NCBI GenBank assembly: GCA_021158185.1
Contig: JAGGVC010000058.1
Span: 1-33,644 of the forward strand
From: a bacterium
GTDB lineage: Bacteria; 4484-113; JAGGVC01
Length of the DNA stretch: 33,644 nucleotides
Direction: 5' to 3'
In this document: positions 7,693 to 14,582 of the stretch, piece by piece
Layout: each line of letters starts with the position of its first letter
Numbering within the stretch: the stretch's first letter is position 1
Position numbers and translations under genes: made by a program
The notes under the pieces: model-generated
Told to the model about the DNA's origin: nothing
The model's input: only the letters and a program-made list of their open reading frames with translations
The model's database searches: none

Positions 7693-8367
7693 ATGGCGAA
7701 ACCTGACAATCGCAAGCTCGAGGTAATCGAGGTATTTCCAACTACACCACAGCTAATCGCAGGACTTATTATTGCACTCGTTATTCTTTGCGCACTTTTA
7801 TTTCTAAATTTCAGGGGCACGGAAGGAAGTGTGGAGATCGCGGAGGAAAAGCCCGCAAAGATGAAGTACTTCAACACGATCACGCTTGCAGAACTTGCGA
7901 TGTACGAGGGAAACATCGCCGGCAGGGAGGCACTGAAGCCTTCCGGTGTTAGACCGCTCGATTCCGAAGTCATCCGGACGAAGCTTGAAAGGGCATTGGA
8001 ACTCACGCTTTCCTCGAAGCTCGCGGATATCTACGCGGGTCTTGATCCTGAAGAGCAAGTATTCGTAAGAACAGCTGTTTCCGACTGGAAACTTTCGAGA
8101 CTTCTGACGAGGCTTGAGGCAGCGGATTCACAGGAACTTGTAACGGATATACTTGCCGATTACGCGCAGGCGAAAGAAGATGAAGAAAATGCACCTGCAT
8201 CTGCTGCAAAACCGACAAGCGTTTCAAGCGATGCGGAAGTTTCCGGAGCTGATGTCGGAAACGGCGTGGTTGCAGGCGGCGGCGATGCGGCTGGCGCATC
8301 GGATGACGCTGTCAGCGCAGGTGACATTCAAGGAATGTTCGAGCCTACCGATAATCTAGGCGAATAA
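7693..8367 (+). CDS. Single-pass membrane protein upstream of fliK, YlxF/MotE-like by position
   Basis: 224 residues, ATG at 7693 with GAGGTG 5 bp upstream, 25 bp after the Maf-like gene. One membrane helix at about residues 21-40 (LIAGLIIALVILCALLFLNF), then a helical extracytoplasmic or periplasmic part. Residues ~108-158 (LSSKLADIYAGLDPEE, then a repeat-like run to ELVTDILADY) loosely resemble the MgtE-N-like domain of YlxF/MotE. The last ~60 residues are an Ala/Gly/Ser/Asp-rich linker. In Bacillus-type operons the gene just before fliK is ylxF, a motor-associated protein. I therefore suggest an equivalent role, but sequence evidence alone is weak. The 3' end contains a second sigma-28-like promoter (8328-8354). 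Confidence 0.75.
   Translation: MAKPDNRKLEVIEVFPTTPQLIAGLIIALVILCALLFLNFRGTEGSVEIAEEKPAKMKYFNTITLAELAMYEGNIAGREALKPSGVRPLDSEVIRTKLERALELTLSSKLADIYAGLDPEEQVFVRTAVSDWKLSRLLTRLEAADSQELVTDILADYAQAKEDEENAPASAAKPTSVSSDAEVSGADVGNGVVAGGGDAAGASDDAVSAGDIQGMFEPTDNLGE
8328..8354 (+). promoter_or_regulatory. Second sigma-28-like promoter, upstream of fliK
   Basis: TCAA (8328-8331), 15 bp spacer, ACCGATAA (8347-8354), against the consensus TAAA-N15-GCCGATAA: 10 of 12 positions match. It sits inside the last codons of the preceding gene and would start RNA near 8361, giving a ~237-nt leader before the fliK start. The -35 TCAA is the same as in the 4956-4983 promoter. Weaker than that one, so a moderate call. 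Confidence 0.45.
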
Positions 8368-8369
8368 AA

Positions 8370-8597
8370 CGCCCGCGGGGCGAAAACTTAGGGGGTCGCA
8401 AGGATGCGGCCTTTCAATGTTGATGTAACCGGAACCTGGGTCGAATGCCGTTTAAGGAACGGTGGGGCATCCGCGCGCGCGGAACAATCCAAATCCTTGC
8501 GAAGCTGCATCACAGCACTTTTCTCAATTTCATCCTCGGAACATTACATCGCGAGGGATCGCGCGCGCGAAAAATACGACAAAAAGGAGGTGATAAT
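8370..8597 (+). promoter_or_regulatory. Structured untranslated leader of fliK
   Basis: A 230-bp gap with no credible gene. Elements in order: hairpin CGCCC/GGGCG at 8370-8382; hairpin GGTCGC-AAGGAT-GCGGCC at 8394-8411, with GGA in a six-base loop as in CsrA sites; hairpin CCGTT-TAAGG-AACGG at 8448-8462; a 12-bp alternating palindrome CCGCGCGCGCGG at 8471-8482; ATCCTTGCGA at 8493-8502, a perfect 10-nt complement of 8396-8405; a second 12-bp palindrome TCGCGCGCGCGA at 8559-8570; then the Shine-Dalgarno. The 10-nt pairing and the GGA hairpin exclude each other, a switch-like arrangement. Structures are by-eye predictions; function is inferred. Confidence 0.5.
8584..8594 (+). promoter_or_regulatory. 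Ribosome binding site that fixes the TTG start of fliK
   Basis: AAGGAGGTGAT contains nine consecutive bases (GGAGGTGAT) complementary to the 16S rRNA 3' end, and GGAGG is 7 nt from the TTG at 8598. The in-frame region upstream (from 8445) has no ribosome site and encodes an Arg-rich sequence unlike FliK. Confidence 0.85.
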
Positions 8598-10736
8598 TTG
8601 GCTGAAAACATACAGGCGATTATTTCATCACTCAACGCCGGCGGCGCAAATTCTGTCGGCGCACAATCTGCAGCAACTGCAGGTGTACCGCCTGGCGCGT
8701 TTGCAGAATTGCTTGCGAACGCTGTCTATGCGAGCAAGTCAGGCGAAGCATTCAACACCGGCATTGCGCGCTTTGAGCTTACGCAACCATCATTCGGCAA
8801 TTCCGCGGATGGGACAGGATGGGACTGGACCGCGGCTCTCAGGGAGATTGCAGATTTCCTGAAGTGGGCCAAGGAGGAATCATCCGGGCTTTCGAGCATC
8901 CAGCCAGATTTGAACGGCACAAGCCTTGAAGGTATATTCAGGCAGCCGCTTGAGCATCTTTCGGTAGAAGGTACGCGCGAGATTCCGATTGCTGACGCAC
9001 TCAGAATGCTCGCGGATCTGATCGCAGCAGACGGCCTCGAGGGGTCCAAGCAAAGCGCAGCTCAACACGGCGAAGCGATCCTCGCTTACAACCTGATTAC
9101 AGGCAGGAACTTTGGCGATAATGCGCAAAGGCTCTCGGAGCTTTCCGATGCATTAAGGTTCATTGCAGATTTTCTCGCGGAGAACCCGGGTGCTCATCTT
9201 GAAGCTTCCGAAGGTCGCAATGGGTCGCAGGTTGAACTGGATCGAATGCTCAGGCTTCTTGCAGAAGCATTGGCAGGCTGGGATACCGGTCGAGCCGAAG
9301 CAAAGGAAAACGGTCTCTTGACCGCACTTTCGAGGATTCTAAGCGTTGATCCGCAGGGCAACCCTCAGCTTGAAAACGCTGTCAGACTCATTCTTGAAGC
9401 GCGCGAACGTAATGCATCAGCCGTATACAGCGAAACCAGATCTGCTCTTTCTTCACTCATCGAACTGTTACGCGGAAGCAATGCAGATTCGCGTCAGATT
9501 GCCGATGCAATTCGCCAAGCTCTGGACACGGTTGCGGGCGACGAACAGAATCTGAAGTCCTCTCTGAAGATGGTTCTAAATGCCCTGACGGGCGGAGGAA
9601 ATCAGGCGGACAAGATTCTATCGCACGCAAATTTGAGCGCGACGGACGGCTTGCAGAGTACTGGCGCGCAGGACGGTCTGTGCATTAAAACTGCCCAGGG
9701 GATTGTAACGCTCTCGATTCTGAAGGCGGTCAGCCTGCCCGATGGCAAATGTGAATTCCTTGTAAGGCTTTCATCTGCCGAAGGCGGCGAGCTTGTAGCA
9801 AAGGTAATCGTTGACGGCACCAGTGCTTCTGAAAATGTCGAAGCGAAAGGGAACGCCACTCTTCCGCCGGGTTCGGAAGGCTTCAAGAGCTTCGAGACGA
9901 CGGATGGTGCAAGACCTGCCGCAATCTTCGCGCGGCCCGGCGCATCTCTTAACGTTGAGGCGGCGAGCAATAATGTGATTCCTGCGCCCGTATCCGACGA
10001 TGCCAAGGCTGATGCGCGTGTACAAGTAACGATGAAGCAGAACGTCGGGCAGGCGCGGAATCCCTTGCCGATACTTACACAGCCCGCTCCGATCGAAACA
10101 CCCATCAGGATGATGCGGCAGGGATCCGTTATCGAGCAAATTTTGCAGGGAAAGGAGTTCGAATTTAAGGATGTTCTTGCAGGACTGTCGAACCGTCATC
10201 GGATTGGATCAACGCGTTTGACTGGCGAACAGTTCGAGCCGATACTCGGCAACAATCTGAGCTTTGCCGTCCGTGAAGCAGCCGTTACCAGCGAATCTCT
10301 TCTTACTCACCCGTCGCGGATCACCGCAACCGAGCTGTATCGCACAATTACAGAGCATGCTACGGAGATGCGCAGGTTGAGCGAGACAGCCCGGCTAGTC
10401 AGAATCAACGTGAATCCTCCCCATCTCGGACCGGTTCACACCAGAATCGAGATGAACGGAGCAACGATAAGCCTGACAATTGCAGTAAGCGGATTGGCCG
10501 CTAAAGAGATGATCGAAAGTCAGTTGAGTGATCTGAAAACCGCGCTTCAATCTCAGGGATTTGATTCCCCGCAGGTTGGCGTGGAAGTTGAAACGAATGA
10601 AGGTAGGAGCTGGAGCAACGGCGGAGACGCACCGGAAGGGCAAAACGCGCAAGACGGTGATAACCGGTGGGGCAAAGGCGATGTACGTAATAACGACGAT
10701 GCAAGGCCGCGTGAGAGAACGGGGCTCTACATCTAA
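8598..10736 (+). CDS. fliK: Flagellar hook-length control protein FliK
   Basis: 712 residues from a TTG start chosen by the strong ribosome site at 8584-8594. FliK is a secreted molecular ruler that stops hook growth and switches export specificity through FlhB. The C-terminal Flg_hook domain (about residues 575-670) is clear: LVRINVNPPHLGPVHTRIEM, ISLTIAVSGLAAKEMIESQL, then LKTALQSQGF. The N-terminal ~550 residues are Ala/Glu/Asn-rich, low in Cys and variable, as expected for the ruler part; the tail after 670 is Asp/Gly/Asn-rich. It is much longer than Salmonella FliK (405 residues), which would predict a longer hook. flgD follows 12 bp later. Confidence 0.88.
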   Translation: MAENIQAIISSLNAGGANSVGAQSAATAGVPPGAFAELLANAVYASKSGEAFNTGIARFELTQPSFGNSADGTGWDWTAALREIADFLKWAKEESSGLSSIQPDLNGTSLEGIFRQPLEHLSVEGTREIPIADALRMLADLIAADGLEGSKQSAAQHGEAILAYNLITGRNFGDNAQRLSELSDALRFIADFLAENPGAHLEASEGRNGSQVELDRMLRLLAEALAGWDTGRAEAKENGLLTALSRILSVDPQGNPQLENAVRLILEARERNASAVYSETRSALSSLIELLRGSNADSRQIADAIRQALDTVAGDEQNLKSSLKMVLNALTGGGNQADKILSHANLSATDGLQSTGAQDGLCIKTAQGIVTLSILKAVSLPDGKCEFLVRLSSAEGGELVAKVIVDGTSASENVEAKGNATLPPGSEGFKSFETTDGARPAAIFARPGASLNVEAASNNVIPAPVSDDAKADARVQVTMKQNVGQARNPLPILTQPAPIETPIRMMRQGSVIEQILQGKEFEFKDVLAGLSNRHRIGSTRLTGEQFEPILGNNLSFAVREAAVTSESLLTHPSRITATELYRTITEHATEMRRLSETARLVRINVNPPHLGPVHTRIEMNGATISLTIAVSGLAAKEMIESQLSDLKTALQSQGFDSPQVGVEVETNEGRSWSNGGDAPEGQNAQDGDNRWGKGDVRNNDDARPRERTGLYI

Positions 10737-10748
10737 CGGAGGTTTCTT

Positions 10749-11333
10749 ATGCCAATTGAAGGTGTTTCAGGTGGCGATCAAAATTACTCGAACCAGATTG
10801 AGAAGCCCAACGGCTCAGTCTATTTCACTGGAATAGACGGTCCCGAGATCGTCCGCCCAGGCGAGGATACGAGCGAAAAGGACATGTTTCTCAAACTCAT
10901 GATCGAGCAGATGCGACAACAGGATCCGCTCAATCCCATGGATTCGACGGAGATGATGGCGCAGCTCGCTCAACTCAATACGGTTCAGCAGATGATAACG
11001 CTCAACGACTCGTTCAACAAGTTCATGACAAACCAGGATCTGATTCAGGCGAACAGCCTGATGGGTCGCTGGGTTGAGGGACTTGACGCAAAACTCCAGC
11101 ATATCGGCGGAAAGGTGGACTGGATCGAAGTGATCGACGGCGTCGTAACGCTTCACCTCGGCGATCAGCTCCTTATGCTGTACCAAGTGATTAGCGTGCG
11201 TGACGACGCTCCTGTTGACGGATCTGAAATTCCAGACGAGGGAACGGACGAGGTAGGCGGGGATGGTAATTCCGGTCAAGGGGCGGAAACGGGTGGAACT
11301 GAAGCCGGTGGTGAAACCGGTGAGGCTGCCTGA
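10749..11333 (+). CDS. flgD: Flagellar hook capping protein FlgD (short form)
   Basis: 194 residues; ATG at 10749 after CGGAGG. The FlgD N-terminal domain is recognisable at about residues 42-110: MFLKLMIEQMRQQDPLNPMD, then EMMAQLAQLNTVQQM and LIQANSLMGRWVEG. The scaffold cap adds FlgE subunits to the growing hook. After about residue 155 there is an acidic Gly/Glu/Thr-rich tail instead of the Ig/FnIII and Tudor-like domains of enterobacterial FlgD; short FlgDs of this kind occur in Firmicutes-type clusters. It lies between fliK and the flagellar-operon protein, with 11 bp to the next gene. Confidence 0.93.
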   Translation: MPIEGVSGGDQNYSNQIEKPNGSVYFTGIDGPEIVRPGEDTSEKDMFLKLMIEQMRQQDPLNPMDSTEMMAQLAQLNTVQQMITLNDSFNKFMTNQDLIQANSLMGRWVEGLDAKLQHIGGKVDWIEVIDGVVTLHLGDQLLMLYQVISVRDDAPVDGSEIPDEGTDEVGGDGNSGQGAETGGTEAGGETGEAA

Positions 11334-11344
11334 AGGAGGGAAAG

Positions 11345-11743
11345 ATGGTAGATAACGTGAATAATCTGCACCCGCCAATCGGTCCGGCAAAGCCTGTTCA
11401 GCAGAGTCAAAAGCTCGTTAAGACGGACCAGCTTGATAGCACACAAGGCTCATTCGGCGATTTCCTGAAGGAAGCCTTGAGGAAACCGACCGATGTAGCA
11501 TTCAGTGCACACGCACAGAAGAGGCTCTCAAGCAGGGGAATAAGCATGAACGACTCTCAGATGAGCAGGCTGAGCAATGCGGTTGATCTTGTCAATGGAA
11601 AGGGCGGACAGGACAGTCTCGTCATGCTTGACGGGCTTGCCCTGATTGTGAACGTGCCCAGCCGTACAGTTGTTACCGCAATGGAAGTTGCAGGTATGGG
11701 CGAGCGCGTTGTAACCAACATTGATAGTGCCGTCTTGGGATGA
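11345..11743 (+). CDS. Flagellar operon protein of the TIGR02530 family
   Basis: 132 residues; ATG at 11345 after AAGGAGGG. The conserved block VAFSAHAQKRLSSRGISM (about residues 56-73) followed by NAVDLVNGKGGQDSLVMLDG and LIVNVPSRTVVTAME matches the small family found between flgD and flgE in Clostridia, Thermotogae and other Firmicutes-type flagellar operons. Its biochemical role is not established; the position suggests hook assembly. The sequence has no signal peptide or membrane helix. A 162-bp structured gap separates it from flgE. Confidence 0.88.
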   Translation: MVDNVNNLHPPIGPAKPVQQSQKLVKTDQLDSTQGSFGDFLKEALRKPTDVAFSAHAQKRLSSRGISMNDSQMSRLSNAVDLVNGKGGQDSLVMLDGLALIVNVPSRTVVTAMEVAGMGERVVTNIDSAVLG

Positions 11744-11780
11744 TTCCTTTGGCGGAACTATGTTCATATACAGTTGTTGT

Positions 11781-11856
11781 TGAAGGGAAAGTAGGCCGGA
11801 CGCACCTTCAGGTGCGAGGCTTGGGGCGTGGATCGATCGAAGCGCCCGTCCCTTCA
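11781..11856 (+). ncRNA. Predicted three-way-junction RNA element in the flgE leader
   Basis: Stem P1 pairs TGAAGGGA (11781-11788) with TCCCTTCA (11849-11856), 8 of 8 bases. Inside, P2 (11793-11822) pairs AGGCC with GGCTT, has an asymmetric internal loop GGA/A, then CGCACC-TTCA-GGTGCG. P3 (11824-11847) pairs GGGCG with CGCCC, plus a U-G pair, around a 12-base loop containing GATCGATC. Junction strands are short (AAGT, G, G). The element ends 50 nt before the flgE ATG. It does not match the c-di-GMP-I consensus or other riboswitches I know. It could be a cis-regulator, a processing site or a small RNA. Structure is predicted by hand. Confidence 0.5.
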
Positions 11857-11878
11857 GGTTTTAAGGATTAGCGTATTC

Positions 11879-11890
11879 TTAAACGTTTAA
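11879..11890. promoter_or_regulatory. 12-bp perfect palindrome TTAAACGTTTAA before flgE
   Basis: Perfect inverted repeat ending 4 bp before the flgE ribosome site (GGAGGG, 11895-11900). A palindrome of this size near a start codon could be an operator, but AT-rich palindromes also arise by chance. Confidence 0.25.
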
Positions 11891-11905
11891 CCATGGAGGG
11901 CTAAT

Positions 11906-14197
11906 ATGACCAGCGCATTTTTTACGGCTGCCGGTGGACTTAGAAACCAGCAGACCAAGATGGATGCAATCGCGTCCAACATCGCAAACATAAATACCGC
12001 GGGGTATAAGGCAAGCTCGACTATTTTTTCCGAGCTCCTTGCTCGGACCCTGCGCGGAGCCGCCGCACCGCAGGGCAACATCGGCGGAACGAATCCACTG
12101 CAGATCGGATTCGGGGCAACGATTGCCGCGATTCACACTATCATCGGACAGAGCACACTCGAGAACACCAACCGCTCGACGGATTTCGCCTTGAGCGGGC
12201 AGGGATTCTTCATCCTGAGGGACGGAACGCAGGAAGTGTACACGAGGGCTGGAGATTTCGGCGTGGACGCGTCGGGTTCCCTTGTATCCAACAGCGGGGC
12301 CAATGTACAGGGATTCACTCATCTCACCGCCAACGGATTTGAAGTCGACCCGAGCGCCGGCATCGGTGACATCATCATTCAGTTCGGCCAGAAACTTGCA
12401 GCATGGGCGACGACCGAAGTCACCTTTGCAAGCAACCTCGATGCATCGAGCGACCGGTACGGCAGCGTGAACAAGGCCACGCTCTCGTTTGGGCAGACAG
12501 GGATAATTACAGCATCCGGCGCAGCCGAGCCTTACGCTGTCACCGTTTCCCAGACGGCGATCGATCCTTTAGCGTACGTCGATCCGAGCGACATCATCAT
12601 CGACGGAAACACCGTAGACCTTTCCGGATTAACTGGCGCAACATCACTTACGCTGGCACAGCAGATTGCAGATGCGATTAACGCGGATGCAGTCGTGAAC
12701 CAGATTGTGCAGGCGACGGTAAGAAACGTTGATAACGAGGGGTTTCTCGTTCTTCAGTCGATAACCGGAGGAAGCCAGTTTACTGTAAACGGTTCAACCG
12801 CGGCGCCGTACATCGGTTTCGCCGCTACGGATGTTACATATACTTCGCCGAGCGTTCCCGGTGATTTCCTTGTGGGCAGCCACCAGATCACGGTAACGGA
12901 CAGCAAGTCGGCTACCGCAACGACAACCCAGGCTGTAGGAGTCGGTGCAAACGCCCCGCAGGTCACTGGCACATTCGACATTAATGCAGTTACAGTTAAC
13001 CTTGACGGCACCGGTACGGGTATTGCATTCGGCGATACCGGAACCTCTGCGGGCAATGCCGCAAGGATCGCAGAGATCATCAACGCGACGCCGGGAATCG
13101 AGGTTGTCGCAACCGCAAACGCCAACGGCACGATTAACCTAACCCATAAGCTCAAGGGCGAGGCGAATATTTTCGCGCTTGACAATCCCAGCTTCGGCGA
13201 CCTGTTCGATCGTCTGGGATTCAGCAGCATACCTGATGGCGACGGCGTACCGGGTCTTCCGATAACCGTCAACAACGGTATCAACGCACGCGTCGAGGAT
13301 ATTTTCTCACCTGAAGCGGGAGGAGAAGAACTTGTCAGATTCGTCGAAGACATAATCGTGTCGGGAACATCGAGCGAACTTTCAAACATCAAGGCACGCA
13401 TCAGCGGTCTTACTGCAAGCTTCCCGCTCATCCCAGGTATTATCCTCTCGATAGATGAACTGTCCGCAGGGCGCGCCTTCATCGGTACAAGCACTGCATT
13501 TGTTCATTCCACAAACAAGGTAGTTTATGACACGCTCGGAAATCCGCATGAGCTTACATTCAAGTTCACGCACGTCGACGAGAGCGTCTGGAACTGGGAA
13601 GTTTCGCTGCCCAACGAGCCGCAACTCATTCTGACGAACAACCTCGGTGATATAAACTTCGATAGCATGGGGCTTATCTCGACCCCCAATCCTGAGAGCC
13701 CGATTACATTTATGGGTGAAGGTGCGGAGCCTTCCGAAATCCAGCTTATCTTCGACGGCGGCGGACAACCGATCAACGGAATTACTCAGTTCACGGGTGA
13801 GACCACGACGGCTGCTCGTACCCAGAACGGGTATCCGATGGGCGTACTGACCGATTTCGAGACGGATTCGAGCGGTACCATCACAGGTTTCTTCAGCAAC
13901 GGTCAGAGAAGGCCGATCGCGCAGTTGGCAATTGCCACCTTCACGAATTCCGAAGGGCTTTCACGTATGGGTGAAACGACATTCAGGGATACGCCGAACA
14001 GTGGTACAGCAATGCTGAGAAGCCCTAATACCGAAGGTGCCGGGGCTGTGTTTGGCGGTTTCCTCGAACAGTCCAACGTCGATCTTGCCCTTGAATTCAC
14101 GAACCTGATCGTGGCGCAAAGAGGACTTCAGGCGAATACGAGAGTCTTTTCGGCACAGGACGAAATCCTGACCGAAATCGTGAATCTCAAGAGATAG
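11906..14197 (+). CDS. flgE: Flagellar hook protein FlgE, enlarged
   Basis: 763 residues; ATG at 11906 with GGAGGG 5 nt upstream. The D0/D1 N-terminus is typical (AAGGLRNQQTKMDAIASNIA, NINTAGYKASSTIFSELL, then DFALSGQGFFILRDG near residue 92), as is the C-terminus (NVDLALEFTNLIVAQRGLQA, NTRVFSAQDEILTEI). It polymerises into the hook, the universal joint between rod and filament. The usual length is about 400-500 residues. The extra sequence lies in the surface-exposed middle and includes two modules resembling the flagellar hook-IN motif (about residues 205-312 and 350-442). The neighbours fliK, flgD and flbD confirm identity. A predicted RNA structure precedes it and a strong hairpin follows it. 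Confidence 0.93.
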   Translation: MTSAFFTAAGGLRNQQTKMDAIASNIANINTAGYKASSTIFSELLARTLRGAAAPQGNIGGTNPLQIGFGATIAAIHTIIGQSTLENTNRSTDFALSGQGFFILRDGTQEVYTRAGDFGVDASGSLVSNSGANVQGFTHLTANGFEVDPSAGIGDIIIQFGQKLAAWATTEVTFASNLDASSDRYGSVNKATLSFGQTGIITASGAAEPYAVTVSQTAIDPLAYVDPSDIIIDGNTVDLSGLTGATSLTLAQQIADAINADAVVNQIVQATVRNVDNEGFLVLQSITGGSQFTVNGSTAAPYIGFAATDVTYTSPSVPGDFLVGSHQITVTDSKSATATTTQAVGVGANAPQVTGTFDINAVTVNLDGTGTGIAFGDTGTSAGNAARIAEIINATPGIEVVATANANGTINLTHKLKGEANIFALDNPSFGDLFDRLGFSSIPDGDGVPGLPITVNNGINARVEDIFSPEAGGEELVRFVEDIIVSGTSSELSNIKARISGLTASFPLIPGIILSIDELSAGRAFIGTSTAFVHSTNKVVYDTLGNPHELTFKFTHVDESVWNWEVSLPNEPQLILTNNLGDINFDSMGLISTPNPESPITFMGEGAEPSEIQLIFDGGGQPINGITQFTGETTTAARTQNGYPMGVLTDFETDSSGTITGFFSNGQRRPIAQLAIATFTNSEGLSRMGETTFRDTPNSGTAMLRSPNTEGAGAVFGGFLEQSNVDLALEFTNLIVAQRGLQANTRVFSAQDEILTEIVNLKR

Positions 14198-14255
14198 CCT
14201 GGATAATGATTCTATGGCAGTAAAATATGTTCAGGGCAGTAGCAATGCCGATTTA

Positions 14256-14291
14256 ACGGGTCATCGGGGGCATGTGCCCCCGTCGACCCGT
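14256..14291 (+). terminator. Strong hairpin after flgE, no U-tract
   Basis: The arms ACGGGTC...CGGGGGCA and TGCCCCCG...GACCCGT pair over 15 bp, interrupted by a 2x2 internal loop, with a two-base loop (TG). Position is 59 nt after the flgE stop. With no T-run after it, it is more likely an mRNA-end stabiliser, a processing site or a Rho-independent terminator of atypical form. The flbD promoter begins 21 bp downstream, consistent with a transcript boundary here. Confidence 0.55.
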
Positions 14292-14311
14292 TATGCACAA
14301 CAATCCACACT

Positions 14312-14339
14312 TTGTTCATTTCAAAGATATTGGTATAAT
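14312..14339 (+). promoter_or_regulatory. Sigma-70-type promoter of flbD, predicting a leaderless mRNA
   Basis: -35 TTGTTC (14312-14317), 16-bp spacer, -10 TATAAT (14334-14339). Only six bases separate the -10 box from the ATG at 14346, so the predicted transcription start is at or within a base of the start codon. No Shine-Dalgarno is present. It would drive flbD-fliM-fliY separately from the hook genes. Confidence 0.65.
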
Positions 14340-14345
14340 CAAGCG

Positions 14346-14582
14346 ATGATTGAAATCACGCGAATCAACGGAGAGTCGCTAGTACTCAATTGTGACTTGA
14401 TTGAGTCGCTGGAGGCTACACCTGATACAATCATCAGGCTGACGAGCGGTAAGACAATCGTTGTCTTGGAATCGGTGAAGGAAGTCGTAGAGAAGGTGAT
14501 CGCATTTAGGCGAAAGCTCCATACGATTTCCGTCGCAGCGCCAGTGAGTGAAAGCGATGAAGCATCGGCGGACGATGAGTAA
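14346..14582 (+). CDS. flbD: FlbD/SwrD-family flagellar protein
   Basis: 78 residues. The ATG at 14346 is where homology begins (MIEITRINGESLVLNCDLIE, then TPDTIIRLTSGKTIVVLES and EVVEKVIAFRRKL). An upstream in-frame start at 14214 would add an unrelated 44 residues running through the hairpin. FlbD/SwrD proteins follow flgE in Firmicutes-type operons; in B. subtilis SwrD raises flagellar power by favouring stator assembly. It has no ribosome site and lies directly after a -10 box. Its TAA overlaps the fliM ATG by one base. The motA, motB and fliL genes that often follow flbD are absent. Confidence 0.9.
   Translation: MIEITRINGESLVLNCDLIESLEATPDTIIRLTSGKTIVVLESVKEVVEKVIAFRRKLHTISVAAPVSESDEASADDE

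Noticed and set aside
8370-8480. c-di-GMP-I (GEMM) riboswitch in the fliK leader
   Set aside because: GTCGCAAGG and GGCC segments superficially recall the GEMM core, but the conserved GACGCAAAGC block, the tetraloop/receptor pair and the downstream GCCGG partner are not in place.
8404-8862. Open frame starting in the fliK leader (ATG after AAGG at 8404)
   Set aside because: It overlaps fliK by more than 260 bp in another frame, its product is low in recognisable pattern, and the AAGGAT/ATG sits in the predicted hairpin. A short leader peptide is not excluded but I cannot support it.
11750-11766. Sigma-54 promoter upstream of flgE (TGGC at -24)
   Set aside because: TGGC is present but the -12 position reads TGTT in place of TTGC, so it fails the invariant GC.
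14221-14254. Sigma-28 promoter between flgE and flbD (TAAA ... GCCGATTT)
   Set aside because: Spacing from TAAA to GCCG is 22 bp, against 14-16 expected, and the -10 is imperfect; the last bases lie beside the hairpin.
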